Virus record (IMG/VR): IMGVR_UViG_3300009593_000120
Location: 1-24,182 of that record
DNA: 24,182 nucleotides
From: a virus
Direction: 5' to 3' (one strand)
Shown here one piece after another: positions 1 to 7,894 of the stretch (within the stretch, counting starts at the first letter, position 1; each line of letters begins with the position of its first letter). The notes beneath the pieces were generated by a model that worked only from the letters and a program-made list of their open reading frames with translations, searched no databases and was not told the origin of the DNA. A program made the position numbers and the translations under genes.

Positions 1-447
1 ACTCATGTTTGCTTTATCGCCAAACATTTCGTCTGCTTTTTTGTCACCTGCTGATCCCATTTCAATAGTTTGCAACATATTTTGATATTCTGATTTTGTA
101 TTCATTTGTGCTTGATATTCTTCTTCAGGTGCGTTAGGATGTTTAACCATAATCATCGCCGGAGACATTCTCATATAGTCTGCTAGATACTCTTTGATTT
201 CTCTTGGTGATGCTGGATAGTTTGTTGTTAATTCAAAAATGTGTACTTCTTGATTCTTTAACATTGGAAAATCTAAAGGATGTTCTTGTATAGGTGTTTT
301 TTTACCTGCTGATAATTTTGCTACTTCGTATTTTGCTAAAGCCTGTTCCATACGAGAACCAAAGTCGTCTGCTATATCGCCTGCAACTTTAATTCTGTAC
401 TCGTATTGCTTCGTTGATTCTGTTAGATATTGTCCGAATGTGCTCAT
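1..447 (-). CDS. Conserved marine T4-like phage protein, 3' end outside window
   Basis: The reading frame starts at the ATG at 447 and is still open at base 1, giving the first 149 residues. The product begins MSTFGQYLTESTKQYEYRIK and is charged and soluble, with no signal peptide or membrane segment. Its early residues resemble small proteins found near capsid and scaffold genes in marine phages, so a prohead-core (gp68-like) role is possible, but I cannot establish it. A late-type box, GCTAAATA, ends 7 bases before the ATG and overlaps the stop codon of gp16. No Shine-Dalgarno is seen, so the transcript may be leaderless. It is the last gene of the leftward gp4-gp16 group visible here. The frame is clearly real; the function is uncertain. 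Confidence 0.7.
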   Translation of the reverse strand, partial: MSTFGQYLTESTKQYEYRIKVAGDIADDFGSRMEQALAKYEVAKLSAGKKTPIQEHPLDFPMLKNQEVHIFELTTNYPASPREIKEYLADYMRMSPAMIMVKHPNAPEEEYQAQMNTKSEYQNMLQTIEMGSAGDKKADEMFGDKANMS

Positions 448-454
448 AATATAA

Positions 455-462
455 TATTTAGC
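455..462 (-). promoter_or_regulatory. Late-type promoter box GCTAAATA
   Basis: GCTAAATA on the minus strand lies across the stop codon of gp16 and 7 bases before the next ATG. It matches the NNTAAATA pattern seen before many other genes here. T4 late promoters (TATAAATA) act as the -10 region, so the start site would fall at or next to the ATG. Confidence 0.6.
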
Positions 463-985
463 CTTTTTTCAATAGTTTCTTCATTAATTCGTTACGGTCA
501 GATATGATCATACCCTCCGATTCTACAGGTTCCGGCCCTGTATCACCGTCTTTGTCCAGTTTTGCTTTCTTCAGTTGTAATTCAACCATTTTCAGTTTCT
601 TATCTATCTTGCTAGATTTAGCATCAATGGCATTACGTAACATAGTACTTGCTACTTCAAATATACGTCCTGAATAACGAGAGTCAACATTCATTCCTAA
701 GTCCATTAAATTCTTATACGAATCTTCTGCTTCTCCGGCCAACTTATCTAATTCTAAATCAGATAGTTCTCCTAGTCCTTTTACTGCTGGCAATGACGAA
801 GAAATCTTATCAAATTCTTTATAAGTTTTTTCAAGTGCAGATGCAGTTTGAGGATCTACATTTTTAGGTGCAGAATGTGAAGTTCCGTTATTTTTAGACT
901 CTTTAACTTTTTCTTTTTCATCAACTTTTGCAAATGCTTCTTTAACATTTGGTAAATTGAGTATGTCTTCTAATTTCTTTGTCAT
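458..985 (-). CDS. gp16: Terminase small subunit, gp16-like
   Basis: 175 residues, close to T4 gp16 (164). The small terminase forms a ring that recognises concatemeric DNA and regulates the large subunit gp17 during head filling. The N-terminal half is charged and low in complexity. A helical core follows at about residues 80-145, with the motif SRYSGRIFEVASTMLRNA and then a lysine-rich helix IDKKLKMVELQLKKAK, the pattern of gp16 oligomerisation helices in marine T4-like phages. It lies 5 bases after gp4. A late-type box CGTAAATA ends 6 bases before the ATG and there is no Shine-Dalgarno. gp17, its normal partner and T4 neighbour, does not follow directly; another small gene does. Assignment rests on remembered family pattern, not an alignment. 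Confidence 0.78.
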   Translation of the reverse strand: MTKKLEDILNLPNVKEAFAKVDEKEKVKESKNNGTSHSAPKNVDPQTASALEKTYKEFDKISSSLPAVKGLGELSDLELDKLAGEAEDSYKNLMDLGMNVDSRYSGRIFEVASTMLRNAIDAKSSKIDKKLKMVELQLKKAKLDKDGDTGPEPVESEGMIISDRNELMKKLLKKG

Positions 986-990
986 TGCAA

Positions 991-1431
991 TTATTTACGA
1001 TTACCATTGTGGAATAATTGTTCTTCTGAAACCACTCTAAACGTAACTTTGTTCTGTTTAGCATAGGCGTTAGCGGCTTCCCACTTTGCAGTATTCACTA
1101 CTACTTGCATCTGTTTTCCTCTACTTTTACCTGCTTTTTCCATTGATGATTGTGCCGCGGGTTTTACTTCGATTATTTCTGCGTGTTTACGTCCGTTTTT
1201 GTCTATGTAAACAATAAAAAAATCCGGTACATAAATTGTATACTTTCCAGATATAGGATGTCTGTAAGGAATTTTTATCGATTCACTTGCCCACTTTGCC
1301 ACGTTAGGATGTTCGTCACATAATCTCATAAATGCTTGTTCCCACCCACTTCTATAGGTAGGTGTTTTAATTCCAATATATTTTTCTGGATTTTTGAGGC
1401 TATACTTTCCTCTTGCAAATCTCATAGCCAT
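991..1431 (-). CDS. gp4: Head completion protein gp4, PD-(D/E)XK nuclease-like
   Basis: 146 residues, close to T4 gp4 (150). gp4 acts on filled heads before tail joining and is thought to trim packaged DNA ends. The protein shows the nuclease-type residues in order: E31 in WEQAFMRLCD, D70 in VPDFFIVY, and E88-V-K90 in EIIEVKP, a PD-(D/E)XK arrangement. Conserved family text such as ASESIKIPYRHP at residues 48-59 supports it. The start at 1431 gives MAMRFARGKYS; M3 is a possible alternative. A TAGGAT sequence upstream can serve as ribosome site. It sits 4 bases after the 125-residue gene and 5 bases before gp16, so the three are probably co-expressed. Placing gp4 beside gp16 joins two steps of packaging and head closure. 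Confidence 0.85.
   Translation of the reverse strand: MAMRFARGKYSLKNPEKYIGIKTPTYRSGWEQAFMRLCDEHPNVAKWASESIKIPYRHPISGKYTIYVPDFFIVYIDKNGRKHAEIIEVKPAAQSSMEKAGKSRGKQMQVVVNTAKWEAANAYAKQNKVTFRVVSEEQLFHNGNRK
992..999 (-). promoter_or_regulatory. Late-type promoter box CGTAAATA
   Basis: CGTAAATA on the minus strand overlaps the last codons of gp4 and ends 6 bases before the gp16 ATG. The spacing fits the short-leader class seen elsewhere here, but the bases also encode the end of gp4, so chance is possible. Confidence 0.45.
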
Positions 1432-1435
1432 GACG

Positions 1436-1813
1436 CTATCCTACTATATTTCTAGATACAGAAGTTTTTGTTTTTTTAGTTTGTCTTGTTCCTAAACGAC
1501 TAGATTTATATCTAGTAGAATTTAAAATCATTTGTGTTACTTCGGATAATTCAACTGGGTTTGCATTTCCTAATTTTTCAATAACTTGTTGCGGATTTAC
1601 TTCATCAATCTTTGCTTGTCTTAAAATAATGTATGATAACTGTTCTGCTGAAGCACGTTCAAAACCTCTTTTAACAAAAAAAGCAATCGCTGTATCATAA
1701 TCGCCAACGTTAAATTCAAAAGCACCTTCGTCTTCATGCGTTAATGTTTTCATAGTTTGTTTTAGTTTGTCTTCATCTGCAGACGGTAAATTTGAATAAA
1801 AATTATTTGCCAT
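1436..1813 (-). CDS. Conserved T4-like virion-type protein, function unknown
   Basis: 125 residues. Its ATG overlaps the stop of the preceding 467-residue gene (TAATG), so the two are translationally coupled. Central text such as EFNVGDYDTAIAFFVKRGF and LSYIILRQAKID recalls a small protein conserved in marine T4-like phages and placed in the structural gene block. The fold looks mostly helical, with a basic, disordered C-terminus (residues about 100-125, rich in K, R, S and T). No catalytic motif or membrane segment is seen. The coupling to a tube-fold protein suggests a virion or assembly role, possibly at the tail-baseplate junction, but this is inference from context only. Confidence 0.65.
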   Translation of the reverse strand: MANNFYSNLPSADEDKLKQTMKTLTHEDEGAFEFNVGDYDTAIAFFVKRGFERASAEQLSYIILRQAKIDEVNPQQVIEKLGNANPVELSEVTQMILNSTRYKSSRLGTRQTKKTKTSVSRNIVG

Positions 1814-3216
1814 TATATACTTTGACTTTCTGTTGAGATAGATACATCAGAAGAGTTTCTATCAATTTTAATATATCCTTCGTTAACAAGTTTTGTAATG
1901 TTTGAAGTTGCTTTATTATTGTACACATTTTTTACACTATCAGATGAAGAAGCAAACTCGACATCACTTTCGGCAACTGTTAAACCTTTTCTGCTTCCAA
2001 CATCTTTGTAATACATATTTGATGCAATTTGATTTTTTATATTAGGATTATTTGAAACAATGTCAAAACTTTCACTAGGTGTTAGATATACTTCTGTGTT
2101 TAGTGTATTGTTGTGTACAACTGTATTGTCATTATTGTTTCCGTCTATTAAACCTTTTGCCGCGGCAATGGTTGTTCCTGCTAATACTGCCGTTGTTGCC
2201 GCATTACCTATTGAAAAGTCTCCAATCGGGTTAGCAATAGTTCCAGCAGATTCTCCTATTTTTCCTATTTCGTCTTTTACTATTCCGCCTAGTTCTTCTT
2301 TTAATTTTCCTTTAACATTTTTTATTTTTCTAGCATTGTTGTATGTGTTAATTCCTTTTAGAATTGTACCTAATCCAACTCTACCATTTTGAACATCACC
2401 CATCACTGAGCCTATTCCGTCGACAATACCACCAGGTCCAAAAATAGAACTAGTGCCTCCACCTAAAACAGACAACGGTGATGGTGAATGATCGTAATGT
2501 AAACTAGCAAATCCTGGTACTCCACCGCCTTTAACTAGTCCTGTGTTATATAAAACTGTTTCATAAAAAACTTGCATTGTATTTTGTAATAATCCTTGGC
2601 CATCTGCTTGGTCTAATGTGTCATGTGCAAATGATCCAACAACAGGATTTATTAAACTGAAAGATGTAAATCTTTGTTTGTGTAAAACAAAAATATCAAT
2701 ACCTCTTAAAAAAGGTTTTTTTCTTTTTGTTGCAGTATCCATACCAAACTGTGTTGTAGTAAGTTTAGCATCGTATTGTGTATCTTTATTTTGAGTACGC
2801 ATAGCAGGATTTGTAGTTATTGAATCTGCTATATGATGTTCGTAGTATGTTTTCCAGAATGCATTTACAGTATCAGCATTGTCATCGTGAAAAGTTACAT
2901 TAACAGGTTCATAACCTATTCTTGTTGCAAGATACATTTTTTTATTATATTGAATTTTTTCATCAACGTTCATGTTATATTTTGGCAAATCAATTGCCTT
3001 AACTAACATATTCAATTCTAATTTTTCGTTATTAGAAAAAGGTTTTGATACACCCGTAACTCCCCAATCACAATCAAAAACAACATGGTAAAGATATTTG
3101 TGTTTTGGTGCTAATTTAAAATTATCATCAAAATATAATCTAGATGCGTGACGGTAATCCTTCATTCCTGGAAGGCCGTCTGAGAATCCTTTTAAAAAAT
3201 TATTGATACTTGGCAT
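1813..3216 (-). CDS. Tail-tube-fold structural protein (baseplate-tube initiator/cap candidate, gp54/gp48-like)
   Basis: 467 residues. The first roughly 130 residues parallel the tail tube protein gp19 in this window: both have a YxxxV beta strand, a segment of the type V-DLP/RPDL, an aromatic pair near YN, and a final xxVTFHDD or ITLNLRDD strand (residues 104-112 here). In T4 the baseplate proteins gp48 and gp54 share the tube fold and nucleate tube growth, so such a role is plausible. Residues about 250-335 are glycine-rich, followed by a small hydrophobic stretch at 339-357 rich in A, T, G and V, and a serine-rich C-terminus. It has its own perfect late box TATAAATA 7 bases before the ATG, no Shine-Dalgarno, and a terminator just upstream, so it starts a separate transcription unit. 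Whether it is gp48, gp54 or a third tube-like protein cannot be decided. Confidence 0.65.
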   Translation of the reverse strand: MPSINNFLKGFSDGLPGMKDYRHASRLYFDDNFKLAPKHKYLYHVVFDCDWGVTGVSKPFSNNEKLELNMLVKAIDLPKYNMNVDEKIQYNKKMYLATRIGYEPVNVTFHDDNADTVNAFWKTYYEHHIADSITTNPAMRTQNKDTQYDAKLTTTQFGMDTATKRKKPFLRGIDIFVLHKQRFTSFSLINPVVGSFAHDTLDQADGQGLLQNTMQVFYETVLYNTGLVKGGGVPGFASLHYDHSPSPLSVLGGGTSSIFGPGGIVDGIGSVMGDVQNGRVGLGTILKGINTYNNARKIKNVKGKLKEELGGIVKDEIGKIGESAGTIANPIGDFSIGNAATTAVLAGTTIAAAKGLIDGNNNDNTVVHNNTLNTEVYLTPSESFDIVSNNPNIKNQIASNMYYKDVGSRKGLTVAESDVEFASSSDSVKNVYNNKATSNITKLVNEGYIKIDRNSSDVSISTESQSI

Positions 3217-3223
3217 ACACTTG

Positions 3224-3231
3224 TATTTATA
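3224..3231 (-). promoter_or_regulatory. Perfect T4 late promoter TATAAATA
   Basis: TATAAATA on the minus strand ends 7 bases before the ATG at 3216. It is identical to the T4 late consensus. The terminator at 3239-3264 lies just upstream, so this promoter restarts transcription. The predicted start site lies at or within a base or two of the ATG. Confidence 0.8.
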
Positions 3232-3238
3232 GTCACAA

Positions 3239-3264
3239 AAAAAGCGTCTATAAAGACGCTTTTT
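3239..3264 (-). terminator. Intrinsic terminator, probably bidirectional
   Basis: An 11-base-pair stem AAAAAGCGTCT / AGACGCTTTTT closes on the tetraloop ATAA. Either strand gives a GC-containing stem followed by a U tract. On the minus strand it follows the gp18-gp19-117-residue group and precedes the promoter of the next gene. Confidence 0.85.
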
Positions 3265-3308
3265 CCTTATTCGGGAGGCCGAATGTAATTTATAATGCTA
3301 CTCTAATT

Positions 3309-3662
3309 CTATGCGACCGTTATTGACGATGCCGCTACACAGTCTGAACCTCTAACATCTATGTTATTTGGTCCTACTGCTGAACCCAAGTTTCTCACTC
3401 TTTGCTGAATATCAGCCGCGTTGTGATTCTTATCCATTACTATATGAATAACACCTGAGTTGTCATTAACAACGAAGTACATTAAAGGATTTAATTCTCC
3501 AATAATTTCTTCTACTGCTTCATTAACTGCGTCGTCTTCTGCTCTTAAATCTATGTTTGAGTTGGAGTTATTTTGTACAGTTAGTTTAAAACCATTTGCA
3601 CCGTGACTGTAAAGAGTTCCTGCTGTTACTCCTAAACCAAATATTCTAGTTTGACCTGCCAT
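3309..3662 (-). CDS. Small conserved structural-type protein after tail tube, function unknown
   Basis: 117 residues. It starts 17 bases after the gp19 stop with a good ribosome site (TAGGAG), so it is co-transcribed with sheath and tube genes. The product begins MAGQTRIFGLGVTAGT and contains a VDLRAEDD-like stretch (IDLRAEDD, about residues 37-44) then ELNPLMYFVVNDNSGVIHIV, and ends in a beta-rich tail SSITVA. I recall similar small proteins next to gp19 in marine T4-like phages, always without known function. No catalytic motif, signal peptide or membrane segment is seen. Position suggests a tube- or sheath-associated virion component or assembly factor, but nothing in the sequence proves it. 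Confidence 0.65.
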   Translation of the reverse strand: MAGQTRIFGLGVTAGTLYSHGANGFKLTVQNNSNSNIDLRAEDDAVNEAVEEIIGELNPLMYFVVNDNSGVIHIVMDKNHNAADIQQRVRNLGSAVGPNNIDVRGSDCVAASSITVA

Positions 3663-3679
3663 TTTTTATACTCCTAACT

Positions 3680-4306
3680 TTATTGTCCACCACCAGTAGC
3701 AAGTGTACCAAGTGTTCTTGTTACAGCACTTCCAATTCCAGTACCTTGTGGTGTTTGTATTGCGTTGTCATATCTGATGTTCAACGTAATAGTTGCTGGA
3801 TCTGAAGTGTTATATGCTAATGTGTTGTAGTTAACTGATTCAATGTATGCACCGTATAACTCAAATGTTTCTAAAACAGTTGGTTCTGATGCACCTTGTC
3901 CACCATCAAGAACTTCTGTTCTTGCAGTAAATTTATAATCAATACCTGATGCCGCACTCGCTTGTTCAAAGAAGTCAAATTGTTTCTGAATTTGTTCACC
4001 AACAAGTTTAGATACCGCATTGTTTACATCGTCTCTTAAATTCAATGTAATTGGGTTCCAAGTATGTTTACCTGCCATGTAAACTCTTGAGTTGTACACG
4101 TCTAAAGTAATTTGGTCAAAAGATAAATCTGGTCTTGTAACATCAACAACCTGTTTTGTTAGTTCGGATCTAGGTGTTGATACTCCAAAGTTTTCCAAAA
4201 TAACTCTAAAACGATACTGTAATTTCGGCATTAACAGACCTTGTGACTGAGCACTTTGGTCGTTTGCTAAAGGTACTGTAAATTTTGATAATGTTGATAT
4301 TGACAT
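3680..4306 (-). CDS. gp19: Tail tube protein gp19
   Basis: 208 residues, longer than T4 gp19 (163) but usual for marine relatives. gp19 hexamers stack to form the inner tube through which DNA passes. Visible features include the first core strand YRFRVILENF (about residues 31-40), then VTRPDLSFDQITLDVYNSRV and the strand WNPITLNLRDDV, the tube fold shared with the gp48/gp54 family. A later strand set contains YNTLAYNTSDPATITLNIRY near residues 165-185. It follows gp18, as in T4, after a gap of 28 bases that carries both a late-type box (GATAAATA) and a ribosome site (GGAGAG). This internal promoter may let tube be made separately from sheath. The C-terminal 20 residues are rich in G and T and probably disordered. 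Confidence 0.92.
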   Translation of the reverse strand: MSISTLSKFTVPLANDQSAQSQGLLMPKLQYRFRVILENFGVSTPRSELTKQVVDVTRPDLSFDQITLDVYNSRVYMAGKHTWNPITLNLRDDVNNAVSKLVGEQIQKQFDFFEQASAASGIDYKFTARTEVLDGGQGASEPTVLETFELYGAYIESVNYNTLAYNTSDPATITLNIRYDNAIQTPQGTGIGSAVTRTLGTLATGGGQ

Positions 4307-4319
4307 AGTTTCTCTCTCC

Positions 4320-4327
4320 TATTTATC
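4320..4327 (-). promoter_or_regulatory. Late-type promoter box GATAAATA before gp19
   Basis: GATAAATA lies in the 28-base gp18-gp19 gap on the minus strand, 13 bases before the gp19 ATG. GGAGAG follows directly and can be the ribosome site. The leader would be very short. Confidence 0.6.
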
Positions 4328-4334
4328 TAAAAAA

Positions 4335-7300
4335 TTAAGACCCTAATTTTCCGATTTCTCCTGTGTTTTTAATTCTTAATGGTATGTAAATAAATTCAAC
4401 TGATTTAACTGGTTCAATTGCTATATCAACATACAATTCGTTTCTGTCTATTCTAGTTGCTGTGTTGTTTGTTTCATCACAAACTACTAGGAAGTCATAA
4501 ACTGCTCTTTGGCCTGCTAGTTCTAGTAAGAATGATTCAATTGCTTGTTTAATTTCGTTTCTAGTAATTGTATCATTTGGTTCAAAAATAAACGGTTTAC
4601 CAATTCTCTCTAATTGAGTTCTTAAGTAAACTGTTAATCTAGCAACATTTATTCTATCAAGTGCTGAAGTTGAACTTGCCGCAACTTTAGTTAAGTTACC
4701 GTAGTTCATAATTCCTGCGCCTGAGAAGAAAGTAATTGGATTGATTTTTGCTGTATGCATTGAATCTCTCATACCTTCTGATATTGCCATAGTTTGGAAC
4801 TCGCCTTCTTTAGCGTCAATGTATCCAACTGCTGTTGCGTTGTCAACAATACCTCTTCTTGTACCTGCTGGTGCAAACCAAGGATATGCTAAATTGTCGT
4901 TGTTCGCTAATACTCTCATCATCATATGTGATGGTGGAACAATAATTGACTTACCTGCATTTGAAGTAGTTTTTCCTGATGGGTAAAACACTCCTAAGTA
5001 TTCTGAACTTGAAACTAGACCGTCTTCGCCGTTGTCTGCCGCTCCAGCCGAGTTTGCTGACCAGTTGCTAACTTCAGTTGCTGAACCTTTTAATCTCATT
5101 GGAGTATCTCCAACTATAAAGCCAGTGTAACCTCTGTCTGCGTTTAGATTCAATAAGTTTGAAATTGCTTCTGGATATCCAGGACAAGCCATAACGTTGA
5201 ATCCTCTTTGGTCTTCTCTAATTGCTTGGTTAGTATCAATTGTTGATTTAACTTGTGATACAATAACTTTTCTTTGTGCTTTTCTTCCAAAACAACCTGA
5301 ACCGTCTGCGTTGATTGAGTTTTTAGAAACCCATCTGTCCGGGTGGTATGTAGAAACTGATTCGTTATTGTATCTAATGTTACCTAATCCAGTTGCTCCT
5401 GAACCTGGATACGCCGCAGTTGTAATATAACTGTTTTTGTATTCTTTAACATTGTAACCAGAACGTCTTGTGTTCCATAACAACATTGATTTAGGATATA
5501 ATTTAGGATTTGGTGCATCTGGATCTAAGAAAGAATCGCTTAAAAGATCTTTAATTGAACTTGCTGTACCAACACCGCCTGCTGATGTAGTATCTGTTCT
5601 GTTAGCCGCTGTATGATATCTAGCGTCTGCAAAAACAATACCGCTTTCAGTTGTTTGGTCAGTGTTATCAACTAATTCAAAAGCAGGTCCAGTTGTTGTA
5701 ACTGCTACACCTGATGTTGAATTTGTAATAGTTGCTGTTGTATTCCATCTGTAAAGTCTTGGATAGTTTTCTAAGTCTGAAGTGTCAATCCATAAGTCGT
5801 TGTCAACAAGTGCTGTACCATCTGATTGTTTAGTTGGTTCAACTGCTGAAAACTGTGGACCATTTGGATCAGTAGAAGCATAAACTTCTGCATAACCTTT
5901 CCAAGTTGTTCCGTTGTGTACCATGATGTCTGCATCTAAGTTTGTGTTGTACCATAAAGTACCTGCAACTGCTTCATTCGAAGGTTGACTTGATGCCGCT
6001 GTGTATGATAATCTTCTCCAGTTAGATCCAACAACTGCGTTGTTAGCCGATGAGTCTAATGCTTCACCAGTTGGTGCATCGTATAAGTTATCAACTAATG
6101 AAGTTGAACTTGCTGTATAAGATCCATAACTGTGTGCTGTTGCTGAACTGAAACCTGCTGTTGCAAGTGGAGTTCCTTGTGTATCAACCATTCTAAAATC
6201 ACCACCAAGTGAGTGAGTAAATTTAATAGCACCTGCGTATTGTCCTGATGCTACAATTGAAGCACTAACGTTTGTTAAGCCTGCTGAGTTAACTGCCGCT
6301 ACAAAGTCATTTTGGTCTGCGATTGTAGAGCCGTCTAAATTAGTAACTGTAACAGTTACCGCACTTGATAAAGTTTCTGAACCTTTTGTTGATTCTTGGA
6401 TTGTAAATGTTCCTTGTAATCCAGTTCTGTGTGTAAGTTTAGATTGTACTTCTGTTGTTCCACCTTCGTATCTCATGAATGTAAAATCAGCAACGTTAGG
6501 TAAACTATCGAATCCTGATTCTTCAGTAACATTGTATTGTGCATATAAAGTTCCAGCCTTAATTGCAGTTCCACCTGTTGATGGATCTAAATTTCCTAGT
6601 GCTGAACTATTATTTGCATACATTGGTGCATCAACACTTGAGTATGCCGCTGATGATGAACTGTAAAGTTTAACTTTTAAATTTGCACCTGAGTTAGGTG
6701 AACTTGATTTAAACCAAACTGAACCATTAGGTCTTGGAGTTGTGTCTGCTGATTTCCACTCTGGTCTTGATGTGTGTGGTGCTTGTAAAAACTCTGGACC
6801 TGCATATGTTCCTGCTGTTAACCCAATATCAGTTAAAAGTGTTCCTGAGTTGTTAGCAATAGTAATTTTGCCATCTAAAACAGAACCATTTGATTTTGAA
6901 GTTCCGTCTGAGAATAGTTCCAAGTAACCTGTTGTTGCATCAACTGCCGCTGTAACACCTGGTATTGACGCCGCATTAATTTGCGAAGCCATGTTAGCAA
7001 ATGTAGTTGAACTAGATGATACGTTTGAACCGTTAATTGTAATTGAATGTCCTGATGTTATCGACGCATTACTATTAGTTGAAGTAATTGTTGCGTGTGA
7101 TGTTTGCCATGTAGTAGATCCAACTTGTCTCCAAGTTCCGCTACTGTTTTTGTAGTAGATCTTGTTTGAATTGTGTGTTGTATTAACTGCATAGTCACCA
7201 ATTGTTCCAATATGAGGTTTTGGTGCTCCAGTTGCCACATCGCCTACTAGGTCAGTAAGTTTTGTAATCAACATTGGAGTTACTGTTGTAAATTTTTGGT

Positions 7301-7760
7301 TAGTAGATGACCACTCAAATATACCAAAAGAAGATGATGCAAGGTCGAACCAATAAGTTCCATCTGTTGGTTTTGAAGTTGGTGCTGAAGAACTTCCCAA
7401 TAAATCGTTTAGATCTATGTTTGCTCTTAATACATATGCTCTGTTGGCAATTCCTAAGAATGAGTATGCCGCTTGTAAACCGTACTCATTTAGTTCGTAA
7501 CCATTTAGTGAATTTCCTGATGCATCTGTGTAGAATTTTGGATCTCCAAAAGTCTCTGTTAATTCTCTTTGTGAAGTAATTAGATATACGTTACTTGCGT
7601 TTGCTGTTTGTGTTCCACCTGCTGTTCCGCTTCCTGAACCTGCTGTTTTATCCTGTGCTGATGCAACTATGAATAAAGGTGTAGTACCAGCATCTGCGGG
7701 TACGTAAAAACTCTCGTCAATGACGCTTACTGCTACTCCTGGACTAGTTAGTATTGCCAT
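4335..7760 (-). CDS. gp18: Contractile tail sheath protein gp18, with very large central insertion
   Basis: 1141 residues against 659 in T4. The N-terminus (MAILTSPGVAVSVIDESFYV, to about residue 120 with AAYSFLGIANRAYVLRAN) and the last roughly 390 residues are sheath-like. The C-terminal end carries LTVYLRTQLERIGKPFIFEP and then AIEPVKSVEFIYIPLRI, the strand-exchange region that links sheath subunits. Between them, about residues 125-750, lies S/T/G/N-rich sequence with repeated tryptophan units (GTYWFDL, GSVWFKS, GTLWYNT, NDLWIDT), which look like surface-exposed beta modules. Translation starts after a strong AAGGAG site; a late box GCTAAATA lies 58 bases upstream. gp19 follows, as in T4. 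The sheath drives contraction; the insertion probably decorates the tail exterior. Confidence 0.95.
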   Translation of the reverse strand: MAILTSPGVAVSVIDESFYVPADAGTTPLFIVASAQDKTAGSGSGTAGGTQTANASNVYLITSQRELTETFGDPKFYTDASGNSLNGYELNEYGLQAAYSFLGIANRAYVLRANIDLNDLLGSSSAPTSKPTDGTYWFDLASSSFGIFEWSSTNQKFTTVTPMLITKLTDLVGDVATGAPKPHIGTIGDYAVNTTHNSNKIYYKNSSGTWRQVGSTTWQTSHATITSTNSNASITSGHSITINGSNVSSSSTTFANMASQINAASIPGVTAAVDATTGYLELFSDGTSKSNGSVLDGKITIANNSGTLLTDIGLTAGTYAGPEFLQAPHTSRPEWKSADTTPRPNGSVWFKSSSPNSGANLKVKLYSSSSAAYSSVDAPMYANNSSALGNLDPSTGGTAIKAGTLYAQYNVTEESGFDSLPNVADFTFMRYEGGTTEVQSKLTHRTGLQGTFTIQESTKGSETLSSAVTVTVTNLDGSTIADQNDFVAAVNSAGLTNVSASIVASGQYAGAIKFTHSLGGDFRMVDTQGTPLATAGFSSATAHSYGSYTASSTSLVDNLYDAPTGEALDSSANNAVVGSNWRRLSYTAASSQPSNEAVAGTLWYNTNLDADIMVHNGTTWKGYAEVYASTDPNGPQFSAVEPTKQSDGTALVDNDLWIDTSDLENYPRLYRWNTTATITNSTSGVAVTTTGPAFELVDNTDQTTESGIVFADARYHTAANRTDTTSAGGVGTASSIKDLLSDSFLDPDAPNPKLYPKSMLLWNTRRSGYNVKEYKNSYITTAAYPGSGATGLGNIRYNNESVSTYHPDRWVSKNSINADGSGCFGRKAQRKVIVSQVKSTIDTNQAIREDQRGFNVMACPGYPEAISNLLNLNADRGYTGFIVGDTPMRLKGSATEVSNWSANSAGAADNGEDGLVSSSEYLGVFYPSGKTTSNAGKSIIVPPSHMMMRVLANNDNLAYPWFAPAGTRRGIVDNATAVGYIDAKEGEFQTMAISEGMRDSMHTAKINPITFFSGAGIMNYGNLTKVAASSTSALDRINVARLTVYLRTQLERIGKPFIFEPNDTITRNEIKQAIESFLLELAGQRAVYDFLVVCDETNNTATRIDRNELYVDIAIEPVKSVEFIYIPLRIKNTGEIGKLGS

Positions 7761-7818
7761 AATATTTTGTCTCCTTGCAATTTAACAAATTATTTGTTCT
7801 CTTTAAATATGTTAATAC

Positions 7819-7826
7819 TATTTAGC
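7819..7826 (-). promoter_or_regulatory. Late-type promoter box GCTAAATA before gp18
   Basis: GCTAAATA on the minus strand, 58 bases before the gp18 start, gives a leader of about 50 bases ending in AAGGAGACAAAAT before the ATG. It is arranged back to back with the plus-strand box at 7882-7889. Confidence 0.65.
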
Positions 7827-7881
7827 GGTCATTAAGTATTTTACGGCAAAATAAATGCAATTTTGGTACCTATATAGGTGA

Positions 7882-7889
7882 CTTAAATA
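7882..7889 (+). promoter_or_regulatory. Late-type promoter box CTTAAATA
   Basis: CTTAAATA ends 5 bases before the ATG at 7895 and no Shine-Dalgarno is present. The same octamer precedes the plus-strand gene at 20987, supporting it as a true element. Confidence 0.6.
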
Positions 7890-7894
7890 CTAGT

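Noticed and set aside
649-867. Plus-strand leucine-rich open frame opposite gp16
   Set aside because: Leucine-rich shadow of the lysine/glutamate-rich helices of gp16; no ribosome site.
4741-6927. Several plus-strand open frames opposite gp18
   Set aside because: They are antisense to a clear sheath gene, have composition expected of a reversed S/T/G-rich gene, and lack promoter or ribosome sites.
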